A DNA stretch of 64,000 bases from CAWCWK01 sp963842125 (GCA_963842125.1 CAWJFE010000001.1:682001-746000); one strand, 5' to 3'; counted from the first letter of the stretch, positions 36,425 to 45,388 are shown. A program made the numbers and translations. Notes: generated by a model from the sequence alone, not told the origin.

Positions 36425-38218
36425 ATGAATACGGGAAGAACGATCGCAGCGAGCGGCAATCCGAACATCGATGGGCTTTTGACGGGCAGCGCATGGCAGG
36501 ATACCGCCCTGACCTACAGCTTTCCAGCCAATGCCGGCGTCTACGGCCCGAATGCCGAGACCTATGGCGATGCGGCGCCCTTCAACGGCTTCATGCCCCT
36601 GACGCCCGGTGCGCAAGCGGCGACGCGGACGATCATGGCCGAGTTCGCCGAGGTCATTCCCTTCACCATCACAGAGGTCGCGGACGGCGACATCCGCAAC
36701 GGGTTCTCGACCGAGCCCGGCGTCGGGGAGGGGTCGCCGAACGGCGCCTATGCTTTCGGCCCCGGCACGGAGAATGGCGGCGACGTCTTCTATGACAATC
36801 GCGCCGGTTTCTACACGAACCCCGTAGTGGGCGACGAAGCGTACCTGACGATCATCCATGAGATCGGCCACGCCTTCGGCCTCGCGCACGGGCACACGCC
36901 CGATAACGGCTTTCCCACGCTTCCGGCCGGTGTCGACGGCAACGAATTCTCCGTCATGACCTATCGGACCTTCATCGGCTCGGACCCGGGGGCGCCTGCG
37001 GCCGAGACCTTCGGCTGGTCGCAGACCCTGATGAGCCTCGACATCGCGGCGCTGCAATACATGTACGGCGCGAACTACGCGACGCGCGCCGGCGACACGG
37101 TCTATTCGTTCAACGAGACGACCGGCGCCTTTCTGATCGACGGCGTCGTCGACCATACACCGGGTGCCAACCGGGTCTTCCTGACGACCTGGGACGGGAA
37201 TGGCAACGACACCTACGACTTCTCGAACTATGCCGGCGGCGTGACGGTCGATCTGACGCCCGGCGGCGTCTCGACGCTTGCAGCCGATCAGATCGCGCAA
37301 CTCTCGATGGATGGAAGCCAGCTCGCGCGCGGCAACGTCTTCAACGCACTGCTCTTCAACGACGATGCCCGCTCGCTCATCGAGAACGCGACGACAGGCG
37401 CCGGCAACGATGCCGTGACGGGCAATCAAGCCGACAACCGGCTGATCGGCAATGCGGGCGCCGACACGCTTGCGGGCGGTGCCGGCAACGATCAGATCTT
37501 CGGCGGTGCGGACGACGACCGGGTGCTGGGCGGGGACGGCAACGACGTCCTCTTCGGCGCCGGCGGCAACGATGTCGCGGCTGGCGGCACCGGCAACGAC
37601 CAGATCTTCGGCGGCGACGGCAATGACGGCATCGCCGCGGGAGCCGGCGACGATACGGCCGGTGGCGGCATGGGCAATGACAGCCTCTTCGCCTCCAGCG
37701 GCGCCGACCGGGTCTTCGGGGGTGCCGGCGACGATGTCGGTTATGGCGGCTCGGAGAACGACAAGGTCTTCGGCGGCCTCGGTGCGGACACGCTGGCCGG
37801 CGGCGCGGGCGACGACGAGATCGGTGCGGGTGCCGGCGACGACAACGTCGCGGCCGGCTCAGGCGCCGACACGATCTTCGGCGCAGACGGCAACGACACG
37901 ATCTTCGCGGTCGCGGGCGCCGATTCGGTCTTCGGTGGGGCCGGCGACGACGTCATCTTCCTCGGCAACGCGGACGGCGCGCGCGACGTCTACAGCTCCA
38001 GCGCCACCAATGGTGCGGATGTCGTCAACGGCTTCGAGGACGGCACCGACCTTCTCAACGTGCGCGCGAGCGGCTTCGACAGCTTCGCCGCCGTCGCGGG
38101 GCGCATCTCGGAAGTGGGTGGCAACGCGGTCATCGACGTCGGCACGGGCACCATTACGCTCAACGGCGTGACGGCGGCCCAGATCGACGGCGCCGACTTC
38201 GAGTTCGCCGGGACCTGA
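36425..38218 (+). CDS. M10 (serralysin-like) metalloprotease with RTX calcium-binding repeats
   Basis: 597 residues. The zinc site HEIGHAFGLAH lies at 145-155 and the Met-turn in FSVMTYRT near 175-182, both diagnostic of metzincins. From about residue 325 to 515 there are many GGxGxDxxx nonapeptides (for example GGAGNDQIFGGADDDRVLGG), which form calcium beta-rolls. The C-terminus ends in DGADFEFAGT, suitable for type I secretion. No classical signal peptide. These proteases act outside the cell. The ABC/MFP/TolC exporter is not in this window, nor is an inhibitor. A perfect palindromic terminator follows the stop by 37 bases. Confidence 0.92.
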   Translation: MNTGRTIAASGNPNIDGLLTGSAWQDTALTYSFPANAGVYGPNAETYGDAAPFNGFMPLTPGAQAATRTIMAEFAEVIPFTITEVADGDIRNGFSTEPGVGEGSPNGAYAFGPGTENGGDVFYDNRAGFYTNPVVGDEAYLTIIHEIGHAFGLAHGHTPDNGFPTLPAGVDGNEFSVMTYRTFIGSDPGAPAAETFGWSQTLMSLDIAALQYMYGANYATRAGDTVYSFNETTGAFLIDGVVDHTPGANRVFLTTWDGNGNDTYDFSNYAGGVTVDLTPGGVSTLAADQIAQLSMDGSQLARGNVFNALLFNDDARSLIENATTGAGNDAVTGNQADNRLIGNAGADTLAGGAGNDQIFGGADDDRVLGGDGNDVLFGAGGNDVAAGGTGNDQIFGGDGNDGIAAGAGDDTAGGGMGNDSLFASSGADRVFGGAGDDVGYGGSENDKVFGGLGADTLAGGAGDDEIGAGAGDDNVAAGSGADTIFGADGNDTIFAVAGADSVFGGAGDDVIFLGNADGARDVYSSSATNGADVVNGFEDGTDLLNVRASGFDSFAAVAGRISEVGGNAVIDVGTGTITLNGVTAAQIDGADFEFAGT

Positions 38219-38255
38219 TCGCGGCGAGCGGAACGAGCCGCAGAGTGCATACGAA

Positions 38256-38277
38256 AACGGGCCCCGCGGGGCCCGTT
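38256..38277 (+). terminator. 22-bp perfect palindrome after the RTX protease gene
   Basis: AACGGGCCCC and GGGGCCCGTT flank a GC centre, forming a very strong hairpin preceded by AAAA and followed by CTG. It starts 38 bases after the protease stop. The lack of a long U-run on the + strand makes efficiency uncertain, but position and strength suggest a terminator. Confidence 0.7.
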
Positions 38278-38373
38278 CTGCTGTCGTCGATCGCCTTGAA
38301 CTGTCGTCGCTAGAGCCGTTCCAGCGGCGGTGCGATAGCACCGCAGAGCAAGGAACCACGCTAAAACAAAGCG

Positions 38374-38417
38374 CTAGAGCGCGTTCGGTGAATGGATACG
38401 AACCGGACGCGCTCTAG
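38374..38417. repeat. Interspersed palindromic element between the protease and pnp genes
   Basis: CTAGAGCGCGTTCGGT (38374-38389) and ACCGGACGCGCTCTAG (38402-38417) are inverted with one mismatch around a 12-base loop. Elements with CTAGAGCG ends are frequent in Hyphomicrobiales intergenic DNA. It lies 11 bases from the pnp stop and may act as a transcript end or mRNA stabiliser. Confidence 0.75.
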
Positions 38418-38428
38418 TTGTCTCTGCG

Positions 38429-40558
38429 CTAGTCGTCCTTGCCTTCGAGATCCTCGCCGGTCTCCTGATCGACGACCTTCATCGAGAGGCGGACCTTGCC
38501 GCGATCGTCGAAGCCCATGAGCTTGACCTTGATCTTGTCGCCTTCCTTGACGACGTCGGTGGTCTTGTTCACGCGCTCGTCGGCCAGCTGGCTGATGTGG
38601 ACGAGGCCGTCCTTGGCACCGAAGAAGTTGACGAAGGCGCCGAAATCGACGGTCTTCACGACCGTGCCGTCATAGATCACGCCGACCTCGGGCTCCGAGG
38701 TGAGCGACTTGATCCAGTTGACGGCGGCCTCGATCGACTTCGCATCCGACGAGGAGACCTTGACGGTGCCGTCATCCTCGACGTTCACCTTGGCGCCCGT
38801 CTTCTCGACGATCTCGCGGATGACCTTGCCCCCCGTGCCGATGACGTCGCGGATCTTGTCGACGGGGATCTTGATCTGCTCGATCTTGGGCGCGTACTCG
38901 CCCATCTCCTCGCGGGCGCCGTCGAGCGCCTTCGACATCTCGCCCAAGATGAACTCGCGCCCGCCCTTGGCCTGCTCGAGGGCGACCTTCATGATCTCCT
39001 CGGTGATGCCGGCGATCTTGATGTCCATCTGGAGGGAGGTGATGCCCTCCGTGGTGCCGGCGACCTTGAAGTCCATGTCGCCGAGGTGATCCTCGTCGCC
39101 GAGGATGTCGGAGAGCACGGCGAACTTGTCGCCGTCCTTGATGAGGCCCATCGCGATGCCCGCGACGGGTGCCTTCAAGGGCACGCCCGCATCCATCGCG
39201 GCGAGCGAGGTGCCGCAGACGGACGCCATGGAGGACGAGCCGTTCGACTCGGTGATCTCCGAGACGACGCGCAGCGTATAGGGGAAGTCGGCCGAGGCCG
39301 GCATCAGGGGATGCACGGCGCGCCAGGCGAGCTTGCCATGGCCGATCTCGCGGCGACCGGCACCGCCCATGCGACCCGCTTCACCGACCGAATAGGGCGG
39401 GAAGTTGTAGTGCAGCATGAACTTTTCTTTGTACGTGCCCTCGAGCGCGTCGATGAACTGCTCGTCGTCGGCCGTGCCGAGCGTCGCGATGACGAGGGCC
39501 TGCGTCTCGCCGCGCGTGAAGAGCGCCGAGCCGTGGGCGCGCGGCAGCACGCCGACCTTGGCTTCGATCTGGCGAACGTCGGCGAGACCGCGGCCGTCGA
39601 TGCGGCTCGAGGTCTCGAGGATCGAGCCGCGCACGACCTTGGATTCCAATGACTTGAAGGCCTTGGAGATGTCGCCATCGGCGGGCGCGGTGCCGGCCTC
39701 GACGGCATCCGACGAGCGCAGCTCCGCGATCGCCTTGTCCTTGGCGGCCGTCAGCTGCTCGCGGCGCTCGCCCTTGTCGACCGTCTTGTAGGCGGTGGCG
39801 ACGGCGTCGGACGCGATCTTGGCGACGGCTTCCTCGACGGAGGAATTGTCCGGAATGGAGATGTCGCGCGGCTCTTTGGCGGCCTTCTCGGCAAGCCGGA
39901 TGATCGCCTCGATGACGGGCTGGAAGCCCTTGTGGCCGAACATGACGGCGCTCAGCATGTCGTCCTCGGAAAGCTCCTTGGCCTCCGATTCGACCATCAT
40001 GACGGCGTCCTGCGTGCCGGCCACGATGAGGTCGAGCTTGGTGTCCTCCATCTGGTCGAGGCGCGGGTTGAGCACGAACTCGCCGGCAATCAGGCCGACG
40101 CGGGCGCCGCCGATCGGACCGAGGAAGGGCAGGCCGGAGAGCGTCAGCGCGGCCGACGCGCCGACCATGCCGACGATGTCGGGATCGTTCTCGAGGTCGT
40201 GGCTGAGAACGGTGATGATGACCTGCGTCTCGTTCTTGTAGCCCGGAACGAAGAGCGGGCGGATCGGCCGGTCGATGAGGCGCGAGGTCAGCGTCTCCTT
40301 CTCGGTCGGGCGACCCTCACGCTTGAAGAAGCCGCCGGGAATGCGGCCGGCCGCATAGAACTTCTCCTGGTAGTGAACCGAGAGGGGGAAGAAATCGAGG
40401 CCGGGCTTGGGCTTGTGCTCACCGACGACGGTGGCCAGCACCTGCGTGTCGCCATAGCGCACCATGACGGCGCCGTCGGCCTGACGGGCGACGTTGCCGG
40501 TTTCGATCGTGAGCTCGCGCCCGCCCCAATCGAGGGTCTCGCGTTGAATGTCGAACAT
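38429..40558 (-). CDS. pnp: Polyribonucleotide nucleotidyltransferase (PNPase)
   Basis: 709 residues. Two RNase PH-like domains: the first from MFDIQRETLDWGGRELTIET, the second around SGRIDGRGL-type SRIDGRGLADVRQIEAKVGV and RRGEQ-like FTRGETQALVIATLGT. Then a KH domain (IRDVIGTGGKVIREI) and an S1 domain (YDGTVVKTVDFGAFVNF, KDGLVHISQLAD). It degrades RNA phosphorolytically, as part of or beside the degradosome. Ends with an acidic tail GEDLEGKDD. The usual upstream partner rpsO is absent; a strong hairpin lies in the leader. Confidence 0.97.
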   Translation of the reverse strand: MFDIQRETLDWGGRELTIETGNVARQADGAVMVRYGDTQVLATVVGEHKPKPGLDFFPLSVHYQEKFYAAGRIPGGFFKREGRPTEKETLTSRLIDRPIRPLFVPGYKNETQVIITVLSHDLENDPDIVGMVGASAALTLSGLPFLGPIGGARVGLIAGEFVLNPRLDQMEDTKLDLIVAGTQDAVMMVESEAKELSEDDMLSAVMFGHKGFQPVIEAIIRLAEKAAKEPRDISIPDNSSVEEAVAKIASDAVATAYKTVDKGERREQLTAAKDKAIAELRSSDAVEAGTAPADGDISKAFKSLESKVVRGSILETSSRIDGRGLADVRQIEAKVGVLPRAHGSALFTRGETQALVIATLGTADDEQFIDALEGTYKEKFMLHYNFPPYSVGEAGRMGGAGRREIGHGKLAWRAVHPLMPASADFPYTLRVVSEITESNGSSSMASVCGTSLAAMDAGVPLKAPVAGIAMGLIKDGDKFAVLSDILGDEDHLGDMDFKVAGTTEGITSLQMDIKIAGITEEIMKVALEQAKGGREFILGEMSKALDGAREEMGEYAPKIEQIKIPVDKIRDVIGTGGKVIREIVEKTGAKVNVEDDGTVKVSSSDAKSIEAAVNWIKSLTSEPEVGVIYDGTVVKTVDFGAFVNFFGAKDGLVHISQLADERVNKTTDVVKEGDKIKVKLMGFDDRGKVRLSMKVVDQETGEDLEGKDD

Positions 40559-40951
40559 GTGGGAATTCCTCGTACCAAAAGCCCGCGCGGGCGCGTCGGC
40601 CCTGCGGGTCGCCCGCGATGCGTCGCGGGCGTCATGCGGATCATCGGCACGGCGGCAAGGGCAAGATGACGGGACGCTCGACTACGGGCGCCTCTCGACG
40701 AGGCCTTCCGTGCGAAACCTGGCGGCTTCGCGCAAGGCTGCGCCCTCGTGAGGCGGGCGGGCCTTGCAAGCGTCCGGCGATCCTGCCTGGGACGCCGTGC
40801 TGGGCAGGCGGGTCATTCCGCCGGCCTTGGGGCGGGCCTATAACACCTCGCGCGGGCCTAGGCGAGCCCCCGTCGGAGAGGATTGGGCAGCGTTTCGCGA
40901 AGCGTCGATTTTCGCCTTGGGGGCAGGCCGCGGCGCGGGTAGCGTGGCGCC
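40559..40951. other. Divergent pnp-cobM intergenic region without rpsO
   Basis: About 390 bases. No open frame resembles ribosomal protein S15, which normally precedes pnp. A GC-rich palindrome GCCCGCGCGGGC (40581-40592) and a perfect stem (40610-40631) are close to the pnp start. The rest shows nothing recognisable. Confidence 0.6.
40610..40631 (-). promoter_or_regulatory. Hairpin in the presumed pnp leader
   Basis: CGCCCGCGA (40610-40618), loop TGCG and TCGCGGGCG (40623-40631) form a perfect 9-bp stem, 52 bases upstream of the pnp start codon. In E. coli, PNPase autoregulates through a leader hairpin cut by RNase III; an analogous role here is inference. Confidence 0.4.
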
Positions 40952-41683
40952 ATGACCGTCCATTTCATCGGCGCCGGCCCCGGTGCGCCCGACCTCCTGA
41001 CGCTGCGGGCCGCGCGGCTCATCGAGACCTGCCCGGTCTGCCTCCACGCCGGCGCGCTCGTCTCGCCGGAGATCGTCGCGCTCAGCCCTGGGCGTACGAT
41101 CGACACGCAAGGGCTCGATCTCGACGCCATCGTCGCCCATCTCGCCCACGCGCACGATCGAGGGGAGGACGTGGCACGGCTCCATTCAGGTGATGTGTCG
41201 TTCTATTCGGCCGTGGCGGAGCAGGCCGAGCGGCTCGATGCGCTCGGCATTCCTCATGTCATGGTCCCGGGCGTGCCGGCCTTCGCGGCCGCCTCGGCGG
41301 CTCTCCTGCGCCCCCTCACCCGCCCCGGCCTCGCCCAGAGCGTGACGCTGGCGCGCTGGCAGGAGAACGCGACCCCGGTCGGGGACGGCGAAGACCTCGC
41401 GGCACTCGCCCGCACGGGCGCGACCTTGTGCATCCACCTCGCCCGCACCGCGCCCGAACGTGTGGCCGAGACGCTGGTGCCGGTCCTCGGGGCCGATTGC
41501 CCCGCCGCCATCGTGTCGAGGGCCTCGCTCCCGGGCGAGGCGGTGCGGGAGGGCCGGCTGGCGGATCTCGGCGCACTGGCGGAGGGGCTGGCCCGGCCGA
41601 TGCTGATGCTGGTCGGAGACGCGCTCGGCGACGGCGGGATGGCGAGCCATCTCTATTCGGCTGAGAGAGAGCGGGGCGCGTGA
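40952..41683 (+). CDS. cobM: Precorrin-4 C11-methyltransferase
   Basis: 243 residues. A tetrapyrrole methylase starting TVHFIGAGPGAPDLLTLRAA (SAM-binding GxGPG) with the CobM/CbiF-type LHSGDVSFYSAVAEQ and VPGVPAFAAASAALLRPLTR. It methylates C11 of precorrin-4 in cobalamin (B12) synthesis. No other cob gene is present in this window and no cobalamin riboswitch was recognised upstream. rnhB starts within its stop codon region (GTGA overlap), so the genes are translationally coupled although functionally unrelated. Confidence 0.9.
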   Translation: MTVHFIGAGPGAPDLLTLRAARLIETCPVCLHAGALVSPEIVALSPGRTIDTQGLDLDAIVAHLAHAHDRGEDVARLHSGDVSFYSAVAEQAERLDALGIPHVMVPGVPAFAAASAALLRPLTRPGLAQSVTLARWQENATPVGDGEDLAALARTGATLCIHLARTAPERVAETLVPVLGADCPAAIVSRASLPGEAVREGRLADLGALAEGLARPMLMLVGDALGDGGMASHLYSAERERGA

Positions 41684-42321
41684 GCCGCATCGCGGGCGTC
41701 GACGAGGCGGGCCGTGGGCCACTCGCCGGGCCGGTCGCCGCGGCGGCCGTGGTCCTCGATCCCCGTCGCATGCCCGGCGGCCTCACCGATTCCAAGGCGC
41801 TGACGCCCGAGGCGCGGGCACGCCTCTTCACCGAGATCCTCGCGACGAGCCAGGTCGGCCTCGCCTTCGCCAGCGCCGAGGAGATCGGCCGGCTCAACAT
41901 CCGGGGCGCGACGCTTCTCGCCATGGCCCGCGCCCTCGCCCGCCTCTCGCCCAAACCGACGCTCGCGCTCATCGACGGGCGGGACGTGCCGCCGACCGAC
42001 GTCACGGCCCGCGCCATCGTCCGGGGCGATGCGAGCGAGCCCGCCATCGGGGCGGCCTCCATCGTCGCCAAGGTCGCGCGCGACCGGCTGATGGTCCGGC
42101 TCGATGCGCGCTGGCCGGGCTACGGTCTGGCGGGCCACAAGGGCTATCCGACACGCACCCACCGCGAAGCCCTCGCCCGCCTCGGCCCCTGCCTCGAGCA
42201 CCGCCGCGGATTCGCACCGGTGGAGGCGGCCTGGGCGGAGGCAGGGCGCGCAGGGCCGATCGAGCCGGCCCGTCTCGCGCTGGCACAGAAACGGCCGCCG
42301 GACGGCGAATACGGCGATTAA
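41680..42321 (+). CDS. rnhB: Ribonuclease HII
   Basis: 213 residues from GTG 41680 overlapping the cobM stop. The active-site carboxylates are in AGVDEAGRGPLAGP (Asp8, Glu9) with LTDSKAL, LIDGRDV and ASIVAKVARDR further on, followed by GYPTRTHREAL. It removes ribonucleotides from RNA-DNA duplexes. ccrM follows 20 bases after the stop, the arrangement seen in many Hyphomicrobiales. Confidence 0.95.
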   Translation: MSRIAGVDEAGRGPLAGPVAAAAVVLDPRRMPGGLTDSKALTPEARARLFTEILATSQVGLAFASAEEIGRLNIRGATLLAMARALARLSPKPTLALIDGRDVPPTDVTARAIVRGDASEPAIGAASIVAKVARDRLMVRLDARWPGYGLAGHKGYPTRTHREALARLGPCLEHRRGFAPVEAAWAEAGRAGPIEPARLALAQKRPPDGEYGD

Positions 42322-42325
42322 CCAC
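42318..42325 (+). promoter_or_regulatory. CtrA-like half-site before ccrM
   Basis: TTAACCAC matches the CtrA half-site TTAACCAT at 7 of 8 positions and overlaps the rnhB stop codon, 16 bases before the ccrM ATG at 42342. CtrA activates ccrM in Caulobacter, so the location is suggestive, but a single half-site inside a stop codon may be chance. Confidence 0.3.
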
Positions 42326-42341
42326 TTCCGCTTCCTTCACC

Positions 42342-43523
42342 ATGGCGTGCGATCCTTCAGTCGTCATGAACCAAGTCCACGCGTATATGGCCGAGCTGCG
42401 GGGCCGGGTGTCCGAATGGACCCCGGCCCCCAGCCACACCGGGCCCGGCACCACCTGCAACGACGAGATCCTCGTCGGCGACTGCGTGGAGGAGCTCAAG
42501 CGGCTTCCCGACGCCTCCGTCGACGCCGTCTTCGCCGACCCGCCCTACAATCTCCAGCTCTCCGGCGCCCTCAAGCGTCCCGACGAGAGCGATGTCGACG
42601 GCTGCGACGACGACTGGGACAAGTTCGCCTCCTTCGCCGACTACGATGCCTTCAGCCGCGCCTGGCTGGCCGAGTGCCGCCGCGTTCTGAAACCCGACGG
42701 CACGCTCTGGGTGATCGGCTCCTATCACAACATCTTCCGCGTCGGCGCCGCGCTCCAGGACCTCGGTTTCTGGGTGCTCAACGACATCGTCTGGCGCAAA
42801 TCCAACCCGATGCCGAACTTTCGCGGCCGCCGCTTCACCAATGCGCACGAGACCCTCATCTGGGCCGCGCGGGAGGAAGGCGCCAAGCATACGTTCAACT
42901 ATCGCGCGATGAAGGCGCTCAACGACGATGTGCAGATGCGCTCCGACTGGGTTCTGCCGATCTGCCAGGGCGGCGAGCGGTTGAAGGACGCGGCCGGCGA
43001 CAAGGTTCACCCGACGCAGAAGCCCGAGAGCCTTCTCCACCGGGTGATCCTCGCCTCGACCAAGCCAGGCGACATCATTCTCGACCCCTTCTTCGGGACC
43101 GGCACGACGGGCGCCGTCGCGCGCCGACTCGATCGGCGCTTCATCGGTATCGAGCGCGACCTGACCTATGCCGAGGCCGCCATGCGCCGCATCGCCGCCA
43201 TCGAGCCACTCTCCGAGGGCGCACGCGGCGTGACGCCGGAGAAGCGCACCGCGCAGCGCATTCCCTTCGGCAATCTCGTCGAGAGCGGCCTCGTGCCGCC
43301 CGGCACCACGCTCACCGACTCCAAGGGTCGCTACCGCGCCGTCGTGCGCCCCGACGGCACGCTAGACGCCGGCGGCACCGAAGGCTCGATCCACCGCGTC
43401 GGCGCAGCCCTTCAGGGCGCCGCCAGCTGCAATGGCTGGACCTTCTGGCACGTGGAGACCAAGGACGGCCCCGCCTGCCTCGACGGCTATCGCGACCAGG
43501 TGCGGGCGGCGTTGGCGGCGTAA
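42342..43523 (+). CDS. ccrM: Cell-cycle DNA adenine methyltransferase CcrM (GANTC)
   Basis: 393 residues, or 385 from the ATG at 42366. Beta-class order: catalytic DPPY (66-69, in VFADPPYNLQLSG) precedes the SAM motif DPFFGTGTTG (248-257). The C-terminal extension VESGLVPPGTTLTDSKGRYR to GWTFWHVETKDG is specific to CcrM and absent from HinfI-type enzymes; it contributes to DNA recognition. It methylates GANTC after replication and is essential or cell-cycle regulated in many alphaproteobacteria. It follows rnhB. Confidence 0.96.
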   Translation: MACDPSVVMNQVHAYMAELRGRVSEWTPAPSHTGPGTTCNDEILVGDCVEELKRLPDASVDAVFADPPYNLQLSGALKRPDESDVDGCDDDWDKFASFADYDAFSRAWLAECRRVLKPDGTLWVIGSYHNIFRVGAALQDLGFWVLNDIVWRKSNPMPNFRGRRFTNAHETLIWAAREEGAKHTFNYRAMKALNDDVQMRSDWVLPICQGGERLKDAAGDKVHPTQKPESLLHRVILASTKPGDIILDPFFGTGTTGAVARRLDRRFIGIERDLTYAEAAMRRIAAIEPLSEGARGVTPEKRTAQRIPFGNLVESGLVPPGTTLTDSKGRYRAVVRPDGTLDAGGTEGSIHRVGAALQGAASCNGWTFWHVETKDGPACLDGYRDQVRAALAA

Positions 43524-43578
43524 GACACCCAACACCAACGGCACAGCGCCCCGCGCGCCAAAAGTCCTTCGCATGATT

Positions 43579-43598
43579 TGCCTCACGCCGGCGGGCTG
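43579..43598 (+). repeat. Single copy of the dispersed 20-bp repeat
   Basis: TGCCTCACGCCGGCGGGCTG, identical to the reverse complement of the 22.8 kb units. It lies between the convergent ccrM and murJ genes and is followed by an imperfect AACCGGGGAAGGGTTGGG stretch. It shows that the element also occurs outside tandem arrays. Confidence 0.85.
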
Positions 43599-43735
43599 AA
43601 CCGGGGAAGGGTTGGGTAGAGGCCGAAAAGCGTCGTCAGACGCTACGGCACACCAGTCTCGGCCCTCCCGACGCCCGCGCCAAAGAGACGCCCCATCGAC
43701 GCAAACAGGCCTCCGTCCCCCGTGGGCCATTCTCC

Positions 43736-45301
43736 TCAAACCCGCCGAACCCCCTTCAAATCCCGCAGGCTTGTCGCGCCGAGCCCCAGGGCGGCAGCCG
43801 CATAGACCGCCATCCCCGCGGCCACCAGCGCGGCCAGCCCGGCAAAGCGCCCGAGGCTCGTCTCGCCGGCCAGCCACGGCGCCAGCGCCTCGCCCGCGAA
43901 CCACAGGACGCCGCCCATGAGCGCCGTGCTGAGGACGATGCGCGGAATGCGCGCGTTCAGGCGCGCGTCGAACGCCACACGTCCGTCCCGGCGCAGGCCC
44001 CTCCAGAGCAGCGCCACGTTCACCCAGCCCGCGACACTGGTCGCGAGCGCGATGCCGACATGGCCGAGGAAGGGAAAGAGCGCGGCGGCGCCCGCGGCGT
44101 TGATCGTGATCTGGATGAGCGTGAAGCGGGCGGGCGTCGCGGTGTCCTCGGCGGCGAAGTAGACGGGCTGGAAGATCTTGGCGATGACGAAGGCCGGCAG
44201 GCCGAACGCATAGGCGGTCAGTGCCGCCGCCGTCGCGGCCGTGGCGTCCGGCCCGAAGGCGCCGCGCTCGAAGAGGACGCGCACGATGGGCTCGGCCATG
44301 AGGGCGAGGGCGGTCGCGGCCGGCAGCGTCATGAGGAGCGCGATCTCCATCGCCCGGTTCTGCGACCAGAGCGCACCGCCCGTATCGCCCGCCCTGAGCC
44401 GGCGCGAGATCTCAGGGAGCAGCACGACGCCGATCGCGATGCCGATCAGCCCCAGGGGTAGCTGGTAGAGCCGGTCGGCATAGTAGAGCCAGGAGATGGC
44501 GCCGTCCTGGAGGGACGCGATGAGCGTGCCGATCCAGATGCCGATCTGCATGCCGCCGCCCGCGATCAGGCCCGGCAGGCCGAGCTGCACGAGCCGTTTC
44601 AGCCCCGGCGTCCAGCGCGGACGGCGAAAGGGGATGCGGAAATCGAGCCGGCGCAGCGCGAGGACGAGAAGGGCGAGCTGGACGAAGCCGGCGCTGGCGA
44701 CCCCGATCGCCAGCGCCATGCCGGCCGTCGCCGAGCCTGCCCAGCCCATCGCATAGACGAGGCCGAGCGTGGCGATGAGCACGACGTTGAGCGCGACGGG
44801 CGCGAAGGCGGCGGCGGCGAAGCGGCGAAATCCGTTGAGAACGCCCGACATCAGCGCGACGAGCGAGACGCAGAAGAGGTAGGGAAAGCAGATCCGCGAG
44901 AGGAGGACCGTGAGGTCGAACTTCTCGGGGTCAGACGCGAAACCGGGCGCGAGCGCCAGCGTCAGCGCCGGCATGAAGACGATGGCGAGGCCGGAGACGA
45001 CGAGGAGGACGAGGGTCAGCCCGGCCAACGCCTCGGCCGCGAAGGCGCGGGCCTCCTCCCTATGCTCGCGCGTCCCGTCGCCCTCCAACGTGCGCGCGAA
45101 GAGGGGCACGAAGGCGGCGTTGAAGGCGCCCTCCGCGAAGATGCGCCGGAAGAGGTTGGGGAGGCGGAAGGCGGCCACGAAGGCGTCCGCGATCGGCCCG
45201 GCGCCGAGCGCGCCCGCGATCAGCACGTCCCGCGCGAACCCGAGGAGCCGCGAGAGGAGGGTCGCACCGCCGACGGTGGCGAAGTTGCGCAGCAGGGTCA
45301 T
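43736..45301 (-). CDS. murJ: Lipid II flippase MurJ (MviN)
   Basis: 521 residues with about 14 membrane helices. The start MTLLRNFATVGGATLLSRLL continues GFARDVLIAGALGAGPIADA and NLFRRIFAEGAFNAAFVPLF, the MurJ fingerprint with conserved Arg residues lining the cavity. It moves lipid II across the inner membrane for peptidoglycan assembly. It is convergent with ccrM. A 17-bp minisatellite lies just upstream of its start. Confidence 0.96.
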   Translation of the reverse strand: MTLLRNFATVGGATLLSRLLGFARDVLIAGALGAGPIADAFVAAFRLPNLFRRIFAEGAFNAAFVPLFARTLEGDGTREHREEARAFAAEALAGLTLVLLVVSGLAIVFMPALTLALAPGFASDPEKFDLTVLLSRICFPYLFCVSLVALMSGVLNGFRRFAAAAFAPVALNVVLIATLGLVYAMGWAGSATAGMALAIGVASAGFVQLALLVLALRRLDFRIPFRRPRWTPGLKRLVQLGLPGLIAGGGMQIGIWIGTLIASLQDGAISWLYYADRLYQLPLGLIGIAIGVVLLPEISRRLRAGDTGGALWSQNRAMEIALLMTLPAATALALMAEPIVRVLFERGAFGPDATAATAAALTAYAFGLPAFVIAKIFQPVYFAAEDTATPARFTLIQITINAAGAAALFPFLGHVGIALATSVAGWVNVALLWRGLRRDGRVAFDARLNARIPRIVLSTALMGGVLWFAGEALAPWLAGETSLGRFAGLAALVAAGMAVYAAAALGLGATSLRDLKGVRRV

Positions 45302-45320
45302 GTCGGAATGGAGCTCATGG

Positions 45321-45388
45321 CGGGGTCGAGGTCATTACGGGGTCGAGGTCATTACGAGATTGAAGTCATGGCGAGATTGAAGTCATGG
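45321..45388. repeat. Four 17-bp tandem units in two versions upstream of murJ
   Basis: CGGGGTCGAGGTCATTA is present twice (45321-45354), then CGAGATTGAAGTCATGG twice (45355-45388). The pairwise pattern indicates duplication, divergence, then a second duplication. The array begins 20 bases from the murJ start codon, in its leader or promoter. Confidence 0.92.
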
